Part shown: positions 39,160 through 52,056 of the stretch, one piece after another
Position numbering within the stretch: position 1 is the stretch's first letter
Layout of the letters: the number at the start of each line of letters is the position of its first letter
NCBI GenBank assembly: GCA_001466705.2
Contig: LATX02000226.1
Coordinates: 186,001-250,000 of the forward strand
Direction: 5' to 3'
Length of the DNA: 64,000 nucleotides
DNA from: Moniliophthora roreri
Taxonomy: Eukaryota; Basidiomycota; Agaricomycetes; Agaricales; Marasmiaceae
Notes under the pieces: model-generated
What the model saw: the letters and a program-made list of their open reading frames with translations, nothing else
The model's database searches: none
Told to the model about the DNA's origin: nothing
Translations under genes and position numbers: made by a program

Positions 39160-39649
39160 CACAATGACAAGACATTCTGTTGTACAAGCCATGTCGTGAC
39201 TTGGCCATGCCACCACGTGCATCACGTGAGCATGTCACATGATCTGTCCGGGGAGAGGGACAGCTGTGCAACATAATTTACTTGTATCTACGCTCATTCG
39301 GATGTTCAGAGGATGTGGCAAGCCGGAAAATGAACAATAAAAACACGTGGTGACCAAACATGTGCAAATGGGTGCTGGACAATGACGAACAATATGTGGC
39401 AATCGTTATTGAGTCCTCTGAGGAGAATAGTCTTGGCACCCATGGGTACACTAAATCGTCTTCGATGCCACCAGGACTCTGCCACAGCGCCGACGGCACC
39501 ATGAGAGGAATCCAACGAGAATTCAAATCACGCTTGCAATTCCACTGATTAATTGAAAATCCTGTAATATAAAAGAAACGGGCTGTTCATATGCTTGGTA
39601 CATCCAACAAAGGTTCTCCTGCTCTCCTTCTCTCCTTCTCTCTCAATTC
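39160..39649. other. Transposon edge and promoter of the downstream gene
   Basis: The transposon nest ends near 39250. The last 300 bp before 39650 hold no recognised gene and end in a CT-rich tract (CTCTCCTTCTCTCCTTCTCTC) directly upstream of the start codon, typical of fungal core promoters. Confidence 0.45.
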
Positions 39650-40403
39650 ATGGCGTACAACTACGGCTCTGCCACATACCAAAGGCCCAGCTTGGGCCCT
39701 GGAGCTCAGCAGCTCTCATATCCAGCGTATGGATACTACGGACAACAGTATCAGCAGCAACAGGAATATCTGATTCCTGGACCCGAGATGTACGGCGTAA
39801 GTCGTTTCGCTCGGGTTCGCTGGCTTGCGTCTTCACTTTGCTCAACGATAAAATCGTAGACTCATTTGCAACAGCAGGTTCAGCCTGCATTTGAAATCAT
39901 CCCGACGAAAGAGCACCACGCTGGTCATCCAGCAACGCGACCTATCACATTCACAGTCGGAGGTCGACCTCCACGTATTTCGGAGCTGTTTAGTGGAAGA
40001 TCGACAGTCGACTACCCCGATAATCAGGTCCTTGTCGAGATGGGAGTAAAGGGGACGCGGATCAATGTGGTTGTGGATGTATGTGTCCTAGCGTCGTTTC
40101 CCAGGCTCGTATAGCGTGCCTGTGCTCACTCATCCACAGTTTCCTGGGGTGCATAGTAGTGCGGCGAAACGATTCCATGTATTATTCCGGGAACGCCCTA
40201 TTACGCGACAGGAACTTGCAGTTACGATTGCACATAAGCTTGTCGAATTTCTGGCGGACTGGCGGGAAGGGAATCATCAGCAAACGCTAGCTCCAGGAGA
40301 AGAAAGGTGGAGACTCAATCGCCTTCGGGAAGTGAGGCTAGTACAGTTGAATTATAACGAAAAGTTTTGGTTCCCAGTGCTTGCAGTAGACAGTTACTAT
40401 TAA
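39650..40403 (+). CDS. Small conserved protein of unknown function
   Basis: Three exons (39650-39796, 39860-40078, 40140-40403) join in frame into 209 residues. The N-terminal 55 residues are Tyr/Gln-rich (MAYNYGSATYQ, YYGQQYQQQQEY) and probably disordered. The middle holds RPITFTVGGRPPRISELF and KGTRINVVVD. The C-terminal half has FHVLFRERPITRQELAVTIA and a hydrophobic end (NYNEKFWFPVLAVDSYY). I recognise no named domain. The splice chain is clean, with a CATCCACAG acceptor, so the gene itself is well supported. It is the first gene after the transposon nest on the right side. Confidence 0.75.
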
Positions 40404-40642
40404 ACGTTACGCGTACGATTTTCGTTGTAATGCTTCCTTGATTTTTTTTCTCCTTCTATTACATTAGACGTATATACTTCAGAGTTACTTCACGCACTGT
40501 TGTAATATGCAACTTCTCTTTTTAACAGTTAATAATGTAAATCTTGGCAACTTGGCTTTGCCAAAATCTTCGTAGGATCCTGGATCGCGAAACCGGTCAA
40601 TACATGCAGAGCCTTATCGCGAGGAGACCCATCATACGATGA

Positions 40643-41306
40643 TCAACTTTGCGCATCAACCAAGTCACTATCGACCTCTGTGAGCATCTGGCGTAACATA
40701 CTGCTGACTTGTATGTGAAGGGCCTCTGCAGGGGGTCCTCAATACCATGTACCATGCCTCAAAAAAAACATCTACTCACTCATACGAGCAACTGCCTTCA
40801 TATATTCTTCATTGGCAACGTTCATCTCCTCTTCAAGAGCTTGCAACCGTTTCGCCTACAGTCAAACAAACCAGATTGAACGGTACGGATTAATAGAAAC
40901 GGGGACATACATACTTGGTCTTCCTCAGATTCCGGCTCAGGCAAGGAATCAATGAGATATTCTACCTGCTTGGCTTTGACGACCAAGTCAGCGACGAGCT
41001 CTTGCTTGTTGGCTATGGTAAACACATCTTTAGGTGGTATCGCGACATGGAAGGAGAGCTAACAAATGTAAACCTTCAAATACTTCCGGCAGGTCATACT
41101 TTTCCGGGTTTCGTTGTTTCGTAACAGGGATATCAGGACTGACTTGAAGAAAGTTTGTCCGCGTTGTGAGGTACGCAATGCTGCTAGACATGATTCTGAG
41201 GAGCTGGTCGATAGTGATTGATTCAGCATTGGGAGCTCTGCGGAAGAGAAAGAAACAAGACACGTACGTTCTGTATCTCGTCTTGTAATTGGGTGATGCG
41301 GTCCAT
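40643..41306 (-). CDS. MED21: Mediator complex subunit 21
   Basis: Five exons (41306-41268, 41203-41074, 41012-40915, 40855-40780, 40707-40643) give 135 residues. The sequence starts MDRITQLQDEIQ, then LLRIMSSSIAYLTTRTNF, PVTKQRNPEKYDLPEVFE, ANKQELVADLVVKAKQVEYL and a coiled-coil end with LQALEEEMNVANEEYMKAV. This is the full MED21/Srb7 layout: an N-terminal helix, then the KQRNPE linker and the long dimerisation helix that pairs with MED7 in the middle module of Mediator. The length is normal. The start codon lies 178 bp from the divergent Rtf2 start, so the two may share a promoter. Confidence 0.95.
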
Positions 41307-41484
41307 TTTGGAGAGTTCCTGCAGCATTATCAGACGACCGAAATGGGATCGGACCAGGAATGACCGCGGGAAATCTCCTCGCTGAGGCGCACTTTCTCTC
41401 ACGCACAGGCCCATCTTGTCGTTCCTTTACGCTCGACCACCACTATCTATCTCTACTCCCTGCCTATCTCCCCGTCCACAAACT
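41307..41484. promoter_or_regulatory. Divergent promoter between MED21 and RTF2
   Basis: 178 bp separate the two start codons. A CT-rich tract and CACCACTATCTATCT-like sequence precede the RTF2 ATG. It must hold both promoters, but no TATA box is obvious. Confidence 0.6.
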
Positions 41485-42603
41485 ATGGGTAATGATGGAG
41501 GAAGCATCCCTGACCGTCGGGACTTGGTAAAAACCAAAGCCAAGGTTCGTACGAGGCTGTCGAGTGTCCTTGGGAGTATTCACTGACACCTTAGTCATAG
41601 GCGGAGCAGGCTGACAAGGCAAACCAGACTCGAGCTCGATGGTTCTTCTGTGCGCTTTCAAAGGTGCGAAGACTTCTTTTTTTCATGAAAACTAGACCCC
41701 TAACGTATTGCCTCGTACAGAAACCACTGCAGGAGCCGATCGTTTCATGTGCGCTTGGAAAACTCTACAACAAGGACTCCATATTGGAATATCTGCTTGA
41801 TAAGTCGGTATACGGAGATGGAGAGCGAATATGTGGACATATCAGGTCACTCAAGGTGTGTTATCACCTCTCTGCTACGCACGGTCAAATTCTCACCTTT
41901 TCTCGTCCAGGATGTCAAAACCTTGACATTGACACCAAACAGCTCCGTCTCCTCAGCTCCGTCCAACGATGACTCTGCAGAGCGAGCAAAATTCATCTGT
42001 CCTTTTTCCTTGAAGGAGATGAACGGGGCGCAACCGTTCCTGTACATCTGGACCTGCGGTTGTGTGTTCTCCCAGGCCGGACTCAAAACGATGGCCTCCA
42101 ACTCGCCAACTCCACCAAAGGAAGAAGAAAAGGATGCTACATCTACCCAGGTGGACCTCTGTCCCCAATGTTCAGCCAAATACTCCAAGGCTGACGATGT
42201 CATCCTTCTCAATCCACCTCCGGAAGAGGAACAGAAACTGCGGGAGGCCATGGAACGACGGCGGGCGCTAGAACCCATCAAGCCGAAGAAATCAAAGAAG
42301 CGGAAGAATGGTGACGACGACGCGGAGCCAGCCAGCAAGAAGACCAAAACTGCCCCGACGGCGCCATTACCCAGTACCAATCCTAGTATTGCTGCTGCTA
42401 GTCGTGCGGTTATTAGCAGTTTGGCTATGGAAGAAGCAAAGAGGAAGGCGAACATGAGCGATGCGGTGAAATCGCTGTATGGGGATGGAAAGGAGAAGAA
42501 GGAGACCTTCACCACTAGGGGTACCTTTACACGAGTACGTGGTCCTTTTTTTACCTTCTTTGTTGATTATGGCTGACGAATAGTTATTGCACAGTACGCT
42601 TGA
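41485..42603 (+). CDS. RTF2: Replication termination factor 2 (Rtf2) family protein
   Basis: Five exons (41485-41544, 41601-41663, 41721-41855, 41911-42534, 42595-42603) give 296 residues. The start MGNDGGSIPDRRDLVKT is the hallmark Rtf2 N-terminus. ARWFFCALSK, LQEPIVSCALGKLYNKDSIL and FICPFSLKEMNG follow. The RING-like core is FLYIWTCGCVFSQ and LCPQCSAKYSKADDVILLNP. The C-terminus is Lys-rich (PKKSKKRKNG) with AMEEAKRKANMSDAVKSLYG. Family role: stabilising paused forks at replication barriers, and removal or splicing-linked functions in the nucleus. The last exon encodes only two residues and the stop, a tiny but consistent exon. Confidence 0.95.
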
Positions 42604-43160
42604 ATAGCATGTAATATCTTGCCTGTATCCTTATGGTGTGGAATGCTAGCCGTGTATCATAGGAGAACGTATAATGAATCTGAGCATTTCTTTGGGTTCA
42701 AGGACATACGCAAGGGCCCGGTCACGGCCAATGATATCAATCAGACCATCTGTGTTCACGAGGGCCGTGTTGATAGCGGCTGCTCAGTAAAGTATTGAGC
42801 GCCTCGTGCCGGCACTCTCATGACTGTGGCCCGTCCTCGATCAGAGGGCGTGTCGGTACCGAAAACGCGATTATGGACACGAGATGTACGGCGAGACCTG
42901 CATCGCCGCAAGACGTCTCAACAGTTCGGAGTCTGAGAAGGCGGTCGGGGAGAAGGCAACGTCACTCGATGCCTGAAGGGGACACCAGCTGGTCGCTGTA
43001 ATAAACAATGTGGACCAATGTCTGAATGTCGATACCGCACAACGTGAATAAAAAGTTATCTTGATAAGCCTAGTATATACGTTGGTAGAATAGTCGGGAA
43101 TGTACAATACGAAGTCCGAACGAACGAACGAAAGCGAACATCAAAAGAAATACTTTTGGC
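42604..43160. other. Intergenic region
   Basis: 3' flanks of RTF2 and the convergent oxidase gene. Short open frames on both strands show no motif. Confidence 0.4.
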
Positions 43161-45291
43161 TCAAATCTTGAAACCTCCTGCCAATGCCATGACATTATTT
43201 GGATCCACTCTCGCCTTTACCGCCTGCATTCTTGCCAAATTATCACCATACAACCTTGATACGGGCGTGTCGAAGATAGCATAACTGCAAAGAGAGAGAT
43301 TAGTGACTGCTTGAATGAGAAAGATCCAAAGAAGCTGACTTGGGGTACGGTGCAGCAGTATCAATACCCGTTTGACCCTCTGCAAGGGCTACGTCTGTAA
43401 GGTGCCTGGCACTTTCTCGGATGGCATCATGGAGGTTATTATCGAGGATAGGGAGAAGCCATGCATAATAGATGTTGAGCGGGAGATATGCCGTTGTTCG
43501 GGTGGGCGGGTAAGCGGAGGCAAGCGATGTGTGGGAGAGCAGAGATGGACTGAAAGGTTCAACATCATAGGAGATGAAGGTGCCTGTTCCAAGTAAAGAG
43601 AGTAGAGGACCCCAGTACTGAATGCGCGATTATCAGTAACACATTGGATTGTATAGCAATATCTATAATATTCACCCTGGTCTCGTTAACGATGGCATCA
43701 AGAATAGTGGGAGTGAGCTCGACCAGTGGGACGGTGTTGAAGACACCCCTGCCAAGAAAAAGATTAGTGAAAACGCGTTACAGTACTCTGGACAGGAAAC
43801 TTACCTTTGTCCTGCAGTAGCATTTGCAGGTGAAGACAGAACAAGAGACAAGAAATCCCTCGTGTCCACGTCTTTAGTGAAATGGGGGATAGCAAGGAAG
43901 TCGTCAAAAATGCCAGCTGGGGGATTTGGGCCATCGTAGAAAAGAAGTTGCGACACGCCAATCTACATTGAAAGCCCTCAGCATAATCGCGAGAGCGCCT
44001 AGATACCACTTACATCACCGAGAAGGAAGTTGTACGTAGTGATGATGGAAGCCTTGGGGTCTGATACGGTCGAGGCAAATTTCTCACAGGCAGCGGTAAC
44101 ATCGTCCAGGACCAGAGAGGTGTATGTGATCAATCCACCCTGATAGTGGGAACGTACGTTAACGAAGGCAAGCAAAATCAAATAACAAAGCGTACCCAGA
44201 CTTGGCCTTGAGGGAAGGTCTTCAGGGTAAACCGAGTGACTATACCCTTTGGGAATAATACAATGGTTAGCAATCAAAGCAGTTGAAGAGTTGACGACAA
44301 AGCACTCACAAAGTTATTTAAACCTCCCTGGCTCAACCGAGACATCAGCACCGTGCCAACAAAACATTTCAATCAGGGACTTGTCACCTTTAATGAGAAG
44401 AAAAGATCCGGGTCTGATGTTTCGGTGACGGTGACCACAGTTCCGTCGGTTTGAACCAATTCGAGCGCGATGAGCGTGTCGACCGTTAGGCCGTATTGAT
44501 TCGTCAACCATGAATAACCTTTGGTAGGGTCAGTACTGTCAGCGCAAACGAGCAATACTGAAATCTCACCTCCACCAAGGGTGAACCCTGCTACTCCAAC
44601 GCCGGTGACGCGCCCTCCGATAACATTGACGTTATAAGGTGCCAGGGCGGCATAGACATCATCCCAAACGAGGCCAGCGCCAATAACAGCCGTTTGTGAT
44701 TGGGCATCATACGTTACTTCGGAGAAACGATACATGGCAATTTGCACACCGGTTGTAGAAGAGAAACCGGGATTAGAGGCATGTCCTCCACCTTTAACCT
44801 ACAGTATGGCATCAGAATAACGCAGTCAAAAGAAAGTGATAGAGGGCAAAAGCTAACGTACAGCGAATGACGTCTGAGTTTCTCCCAATATCCCAAGCTG
44901 AGTGAAAGAAGATTATGTTAGACAACCAAATTCTCCGAGAATGCAGTAACGATGACGACGTGTTCGGTGATACTTACGATAATGCCCAGATCCTCTGCAG
45001 TACCAGGCTCCACAACACACTCTGCGATGTCTGAGCTAGACGACGCCCAGTGTTTAACGCCTTTGATGTAGAGGGGGTGACCTGTACATGGAGGTGCTCA
45101 ACGCACTGGAAAATCTCGCAAAGCTGATATCACGTACCGGGAAAATACACGTCCGAAGCTGAGGAGGTTTGACCCTCAATCTGCTGGCAGACCTGGGACC
45201 AAAGAGCTCGGGTGTTGAGTTCAGTAGGATGTGACCATGCTGAAGACCAGAGACTGGCGTGGAGAACCGCGAGCACGGCGTATCTGAGCAT
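43161..45291 (-). CDS. Secreted FAD-linked oxidoreductase, BBE-like
   Basis: Multi-exon gene of about 500 residues. It starts MLRYAVLAVLHASLWSSAWS, a signal peptide, at 45291. The PCMH-type FAD domain shows SSDIAECVVEPGTAEDLGI, then FAVKGGGHASNPGF, where the His is the expected covalent FAD attachment residue. After it come GAGLVWDDVYAALAPYNV and GGRVTGVGVAGFTLGGG. The middle has YGLTVDTLIALELVQTDG and the DPDLFFSLK block. The C-terminus ends DPNNVMALAGGFKI, the berberine-bridge-enzyme signature near the flavin. Such enzymes oxidise sugars, alcohols or alkaloid-like substrates outside the cell; the substrate cannot be told here. I see no Cys for a bicovalent flavin at the place I can read. 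Exons in the middle were placed by motif and not each checked for phase. Confidence 0.88.
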
Positions 45292-47216
45292 AATCTTCGC
45301 TCTTGGGTGAGGAAGCGCAAAAGCAGGCGGGAGGTGATTTGCTTCCGGTCCATATAGGTTAAATAGATGCTGGGTAACGCTCGTAATTGGAATGACTTGA
45401 CCAGGGCCGTTTCTTGCCTGTTTCACTTGTGCTTCACGCACAGGGCCAACAGATGAACAATATATATCGACGCGCTCCATATGGAGGCTGCTGTTGATGC
45501 AACATGTCGAAAAATGAATGATAATCGCTGATGGGGTAAAATTAGAGGCCATCCTAAATTCCCATATGTTACGCCACTGACGTTACAGGTCTCGCAAGAA
45601 TTATCATGACGACGAATGGACCCGTCGAGAACTCATCCATTACAACTCTGGCCAGACATGGTTTAAGCGTGCCAAGTTGGTATGTCGCCCAAGTCAATCC
45701 CAAGAAAGGAACGGCCGCTTCCATATGTAAATCCATCGCCTACGGAGCATTTGAAACGCTAGAATTCTTGGTTACCCTCAGGGAGCCGATGCTCAGCGCC
45801 CAACACTCACTAGAAAACCACCGAGGAGCGAAATGACACCTTCAACGATACTTGTTGGTATGTGAATGTTTGCGATGACATCGGATATGAACATTCTTCG
45901 CCTTTTTGCTCTTCTTTCATTGAGGATCTATGGTGGGTATCAAAGTCGCGCCAGTAGCTAGAAGGCAGTAAATCTTTTACATAACTCACTTTAGCCTGAA
46001 TTGGAATGGACACTACTGATCTCTTCTCCTTGCGGCTGCCTAGGCCAAGTCTCCCCGTCAAAAGAAGATTGAAGTAAGTCGAATTGTCATTCCAGGTTTG
46101 AAGTCCAAAATAATGTTCGTTCTTCGGAGGTTGAATCCCGATATACGTGATGCGAGAGCAGAATAAGTGCAATGGTGTCAAGAGGCCAAGAGGTGTGCAA
46201 AAAATCCGAATTGGGCACACAAGCCTGCTCGCGTGGTCTGTTGATGGCGGGATTTCCGAACAGAACAGCATGAACAGTACCCGGTGAAACGCTTGTTTCT
46301 TTCCCCTTCATCATCGATATCCTGTCAAGCACCTTGACGCGCCTGCATCGCGTTTTGGCTGAACGCGGGCTTGTAAGCTGGCGATCATAATGTAATCCTC
46401 CTGAGAGCACCTCGGAGAAGTACAGTGGTCATATTTCATGCCAAAACACATGAAAAGATGCCATCCATCAATCTTTTAGTGCGACCCGACGTTGAAAATC
46501 TCCAAGTAGGTGCTTCTCCGTCAAGATGCATGATACTGGCTGAGAACTTTGTGGAAGAGAAGAGAACAGCAATGCCTGTAACGCTGTTGAAAGCGAGGGT
46601 TTCAACAGAGGCGAAGGGTGGCTTATAGTAGTAATATTCCCAAAAGAGAGTGTTGTAGATACATCGCAACAGAATGAAGATCCTTTCTTTAAATTCGACT
46701 GTCAATCTATTCTACTCGGATTGACCTACATGCAACAATTGCCAGTACTCGGCAAATCAATGCTTTGACGAGTGATAGGATCAAGAGATGCGAGCAAGTT
46801 TGGGCGCCCAATTCGGATCCTTGTCCACCATCTTGCAAGAGGCAATTGCGGAGATTCAAGAACCTATTCAGCCGCAAGCCCGCACCGCACGGAATCAGTA
46901 GTTGTTTCTCGCCGTTTCTTTCCTGATTAGGGAGGTGCGTCTTTCGAGTCTCCGGTCTTGGAAACGGTAAAGGCAACGGTGGCAAACTTAAAAGCAGAAC
47001 AACTCGGTACTTGGAGTATCATCTACATACAACGCAAATTTGTGACTAGATTATACAGTGAAATACAGTGCAATGGATCAAGAAAGCAGATAACGATGGG
47101 CGATGACGATACAGCAGTAGTTTGTACCCAGTGAATGGAACATGTCAAGATAACAGCACCGGCGAGAAATATCCACCTCCCGAAAAAATGACGACTACTA
47201 CTACTTTATGATCCCC
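45292..47216. other. Gap without a recognised gene
   Basis: About 1.9 kb with open frames on both strands (minus 45810-46271 is the longest) but no recognisable domain or splice chain. Confidence 0.4.
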
Positions 47217-50200
47217 TCACTAGAGAGCAAAGTCATTATTATCAAGCACGAGAGCGACAAAAGGTAGAAGAACACTTACAGAAAAGTACATCAACTTTTG
47301 CTGGGTGGGATGCAAGGGCTGGAAGCTCTGTCGATAAGACTCGAGAGTGGCCTCTGCAGAGTCAGATGTAAATGTATCCGAGAGGTTGACGGAACCAGCA
47401 GGGTCATAGTGATTCTTTGCTCGTGCACACACAATATCAGCATCTAGTAAAAGTAAAAAGGAAATCATCAGCACCAAGGAAGGTACAGCTAGATACAGAA
47501 CACTCACAATACACGGGAGCAGGAATCGACACCGAACGAGTAGACCGCGCGTAAACGTGACAGAGAGCGAATGAAAGCGATTGCAACGCATCGGCGGAAA
47601 AGTTGTTTTCCTGCAGGCCCTCAATTTAAGCTCCGAACATTAAATTACCGCTTGGAAACTTACGTCGTAGAGGACAGAGTAGTGAGCAGATCGACTGGTT
47701 CCCAAGAGACCACCATGGGATTGAAGATAAAAGTCAAACTCGGTTGGGTGAGCGATCGTCGTGTCAACGACGGTACCGGCCAAACAGTTGCCAGACTTGG
47801 GGTCCTGGTCTTGAGAGGTAGATGGGAAGAAGCTAAGGTGAACGTCAACGATTGTATACCAATGAACAAAAAGCAGACTATTCTTACCGAACATGGTGCC
47901 TCTTTCCGACGACGATGATCGTGATCTTGGGTTTGATCTTTTGTTCTTCGCAAGCAGCTAGTCATGGTCGTGAGAAATGGAGCATGTCAAAGCCCAAAGA
48001 TGACACTTACCACGGAGACGAGGAAGTTCTAGAGGATCACCGACCAAGTTCAGTCACTAGCACGGATAACGTACACCTAGAGGACATACCTTGCTCCAAA
48101 ACCTGAGCGAATTGTCCCTCGGAAACACCATCTGAGGATGATATAAGTCTTCACAAGCCGAGCCAACAAAATAGGCATATCTGACAAACCTCTATAAAAG
48201 ATGATACGTGTAGGTGCAGCGCTCCTCTGCTTCTCGACTAGCGTCCTATAATTCATATAGTTGGCAATGTTGGACTGTAATATAACAAAGTCAGTAAGAT
48301 ATGCACGGTAATCATGAGCACAAAAGAGTCGTACTCTGGCCATCTGCTGCAAATCATCAATCATCTCTTGACGCGAAGTCTGAACCTGGCTGTTCGCAAT
48401 ATACTTGGCGGTATCCGAGTCGACGTTGGAGACAAGAGCCGTGAACGATGGACGGCCGTCGGAGCCAGGGGCAGGATGGATGACGTCGGCACCTGAAGAG
48501 AAATACAGTCATCAGCCAATGAAATTGAGCAAGAAGATGAGCAGCATTGCTGACCCATGACAATAGTTGGGTTATGAGGGTCGGTGAGGACAGCCACAGA
48601 CGAGGGATCGGGAATGAGATTGATTCCTCCAAGCTTGACATTGATCCTGTAAAACAAAAACTGGTGAGTACCGCGACTCGCCGATACGACCGATAACTGT
48701 CATACTTCAAAGCCACGTTGGCCCAGTACTGGGGCTTGGCGCGGAAGGCCTTGCCACTCTTGACGCACTGAGTGGCAACGCCTTGCTTGATGTCACCAAA
48801 GCTGAGCAACAAAGGAGTTAGTATCGGCTTCACAATGAGAAAGGGCTGTTGACACTTGCTGCTTCACCGCCGTGTAAATCTCATTACCATCCTCGGGAAG
48901 AACTACGACAATAAGATTGGGTCCGACCTTCTTACCCCTGACACCAGTCTCGCGAGCACGCAAACCAGCACTTCGGAGTTGCTAAAGGTAGAGAGGTTCA
49001 GCACCAACCCAAAAAGAAAACATTCAATTCCGAATGAAAGCTTACGTCAGCAATACGGCCTTGACCATTCTCCCAAAAGACGAGCGGGTTGTCGTTCTGT
49101 ACAGACATTCCTGGAGTAACCCATTGGTTAAACAGTAGTGGCATAGCGGCTAGTTTCACTCACCAGTGGAAGTACAACCCGCCGCGAGCCCCTTGATCAT
49201 CTCCCCAGCCGCGACGGGATCGAATCGTTTCTTCTGTTCGTAGATGACGACAATCCAATTGAAGATAGACATCGGTTTTGAAAACTTCTTGTCAATCCTG
49301 AGGGGAGAATATTTAGTATGTAGCTGATGCGAGGGACATTGGATGGTCCTTACATGTTCCAGGCGCCGTTCCTTGGAACCTGAAAAAAGTGGAGTTAGAG
49401 TCATACAAAATATGACAAGTTGGTACTGACAATAGTAGCCTGCTTGCTGCCTGGACCATATCGCAAAGTCGGAGGAGCGAGGACACGAGCGTTGAGCTTG
49501 ACGGGCCCGCTCGCAGTGTCGACGTTCATGCCAAACTGCCTGACATACTCTGATTGACCGTACTGAAGAACCTAGAAAACGGAAAGAGTCAGCCGTTGAA
49601 CGAAATGGAAACGTTGAGGAGAGGGGCTAACATGGACACCATTCCTAATGCTGGTCAAACGATCCTCAGGGCGCTTGGTGGCAAAGTCCAGAACATCCTT
49701 GGTCTTTTCTGGAGGGACTTGCTTGCGAACAATCTGACCAGGAGGAACATGACAGAGTTCGAGAGGAATGAGAGCACCGGCGCCAACCTACATGGGAGTA
49801 TATGTCAGTATTTGATCTAGGACATCACAGAAGATAGGTGCTTACTTCGACGCAAGGCAAATCCGGATACTGGAGCGGGCGGTTGTTGCGCTTCTTGAAG
49901 TAATCGGCAACGGTCATGGAACCACCCTCGCGAAGAGAAAAGGTTGTAGCATTAGCACCAGCGGTGCTAAGCTTCTTGACGACACGAGCAACTGGAGGCA
50001 AGTTGGGATCACCCGAGTTGATGAGGACACGCATGCCTGTGATGAAACGAGAGAGTTTGAGACGCTCGCGATCGGGGAATCCACGCGATGGCGCCAGAAT
50101 AAGAGGACTCTGTCCCTGCTTCTTGACGAATTCCATGCAAAGCTGAATCAGTGGGCCTCGTTTGTACATGAGACCGGTGGAGATGTCAATGTTGATCAGC

Positions 50201-51371
50201 ATCTCGCCCATACCAGGTCTAACGGACTGGAAATATCCACGCCAGACCTCGAGACCAAGACCAATCTCCTTGCGCTCGCGGTCCGTGAAGAACGAACGAA
50301 CATTGAAGGGATGGTTGAGGGTGGGCTCCATACGAATAACGACATTGAGAGCCTAGAAGGGGTGTTAGAAGAGACGAAATTGTTTCAGATGAGAGACGAA
50401 CCGTGATAGCAGTAAGGACAAAGTTATCGTGGCTTTGGTCACCCTTGATGAACCTCTCCAATACCCTAAAAAGGTTTCGTGAGCACCTGTCAACAAAAGG
50501 CACGAAAGGTGACTTACTCTGGGTTGATCTGGGCGACCTTGGTCAACCTGACCTTGTAAACTTTCGGAGCTTTCTGTCCAGGGGTAACATTGCCGAGACT
50601 GACAGAAAACTATGAGCTTATCAGCACGGTGCACAATTTCGGGAAAGTTGAACAAAAACTTGCCTCTTGGGAGGAAACGCCATCTGCATCGACAGATAGA
50701 GGAAGTTCCCTAGCCGCGAACATGTTTTTGCGTCCATCGTAGACGGCAGGTGGAGTGAAGACATCGGCATAGGTAGTCTGCAGCGCCTTGATGATCTCCA
50801 TATTAACTCGAGCAGGCAAGACCTGCTCAGAGGGACCAGCGCCCGAGGACGAGATAACTACAGTAAAAAAAAGGTACGTTCAATGATGATGATGCAATAG
50901 TGTTCAAGATCACAGGATACTGACCAACTAGATAGATCAGAAGATGATACACGTCAGCAAGAGCACGAAAAGTGAATAACAAGTAAAACACTGACTATCA
51001 TAATGGCGGATGATGGTCTGGGGAATAGTGGTTCGGTACGAGTTGACAAAGATGGGAACGACACGTCCAGAACTTCCAAAATTTGGCCTCTTGACACCGA
51101 TGGTGGTGATATGGTCTATGAAAATCAGCAAGTCAGAACAAAGAACCAAGGGTTAGAGAACGAGTAATGAAAACACACTAGAGACATTTGGCAAGCTGCC
51201 AGATGCTGAGATCGAACCGCCACCGCCTCCCCCCGTGGGTCCTGCAGAGAAACCGCCACCGCGACCTCCTCCACGGCCACCACGACCTCCTCCACCGCCT
51301 CCACGACCACGACCTCCACCACGACCACCGTCACTACCCCGAGAACCACCTCGCTCAATGCGTGGAGGCAT
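47217..51371 (-). CDS. AGO: Argonaute protein
   Basis: About 18 exons, roughly 950-1000 residues. The N-terminus is a GRG/RGG-rich tract ([20 protein letters not shown]...). The N domain has VGVKRP-like [15 protein letters not shown] and [19 protein letters not shown]. The linker and PAZ regions have [19 protein letters not shown] and [19 protein letters not shown]. The MID domain has [20 protein letters not shown] catalytic residues are all visible: Asp in [10 protein letters not shown], the glutamate finger region in [14 protein letters not shown], Asp in [19 protein letters not shown] and His in [12 protein letters not shown]. So a slicing-competent DEDH set is predicted, acting in small-RNA silencing in the cytoplasm. 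The last intron (47220-47279) ends directly before the TGA stop (47217-47219), so the final coding exon is only a stop codon after LMYFS. Confidence 0.95.
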
Positions 51372-52056
51372 TATTTCTATAGAAAATAGAGAATAAAGAG
51401 AAAGAAGGAAGAGGCTTCGTGATGGAACGAAAGACGGCAAGAGAAGACGCGGAGCAATATTTCAAGGGCACCCTGCGTTACACCGTGACGTCACGCGATC
51501 TTCCACCACCATCGACAGCTATTCAAAGGGTCTGATGAACTTAATTTTTCATTTTAACGAGTCAGGACTTCAAGCGACTCATCGCACCCTCGAGGCTCCT
51601 CGAGGCTTCAAGAACATGTTCCTCGAGATACACGCGTATCTACACGAGGCTTTCGTTTCAAGAGTCCAATCAGTTGACTGTTGAAAAGGGTTCTTTGTTC
51701 CCAAAAGGCCGAAAGGTCAAAAGGCGAAAAGTTTGGACCTTTGCCGAGGGCTTCGTCGACTCCGTAAGGAATGGTGCCGTACAAGTCGACAATTTCATGC
51801 GAGCCTCATGCCTTAAAATTTCGAGTCAAAGAGCCCTTTCTGACTCGTGCGTGTGTGGAGCCAGATCGGTGGTAAATGATGAAGAAGAACGTCTTAGTGA
51901 CGAACGACGTGCGATGCTCCAAGGTCAAAGAAACGTGTATGATCTCACTCCGACGTCTGATGCATATGCCTGGATTCCCGAACAAAGGTCATTAAAGCCC
52001 CTTCAATTTCCGCATTCCTCCCCAAGAGCAGTCTTTGAAAAACAAAGAAAAAAAGT
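51372..52056. other. Gap between Argonaute and GFA genes
   Basis: A plus-strand open frame (51674-52285) overlaps the GFA gene antisense. I see no supporting motif. This is also the Argonaute promoter. Confidence 0.4.

Noticed and set aside
35860..39260. Terminal inverted repeats of the minus-strand MULE
   Set aside because: CATGTCACATGA occurs near both ends, but it is itself nearly palindromic and the extended sequence does not align, so the element borders stay undefined.
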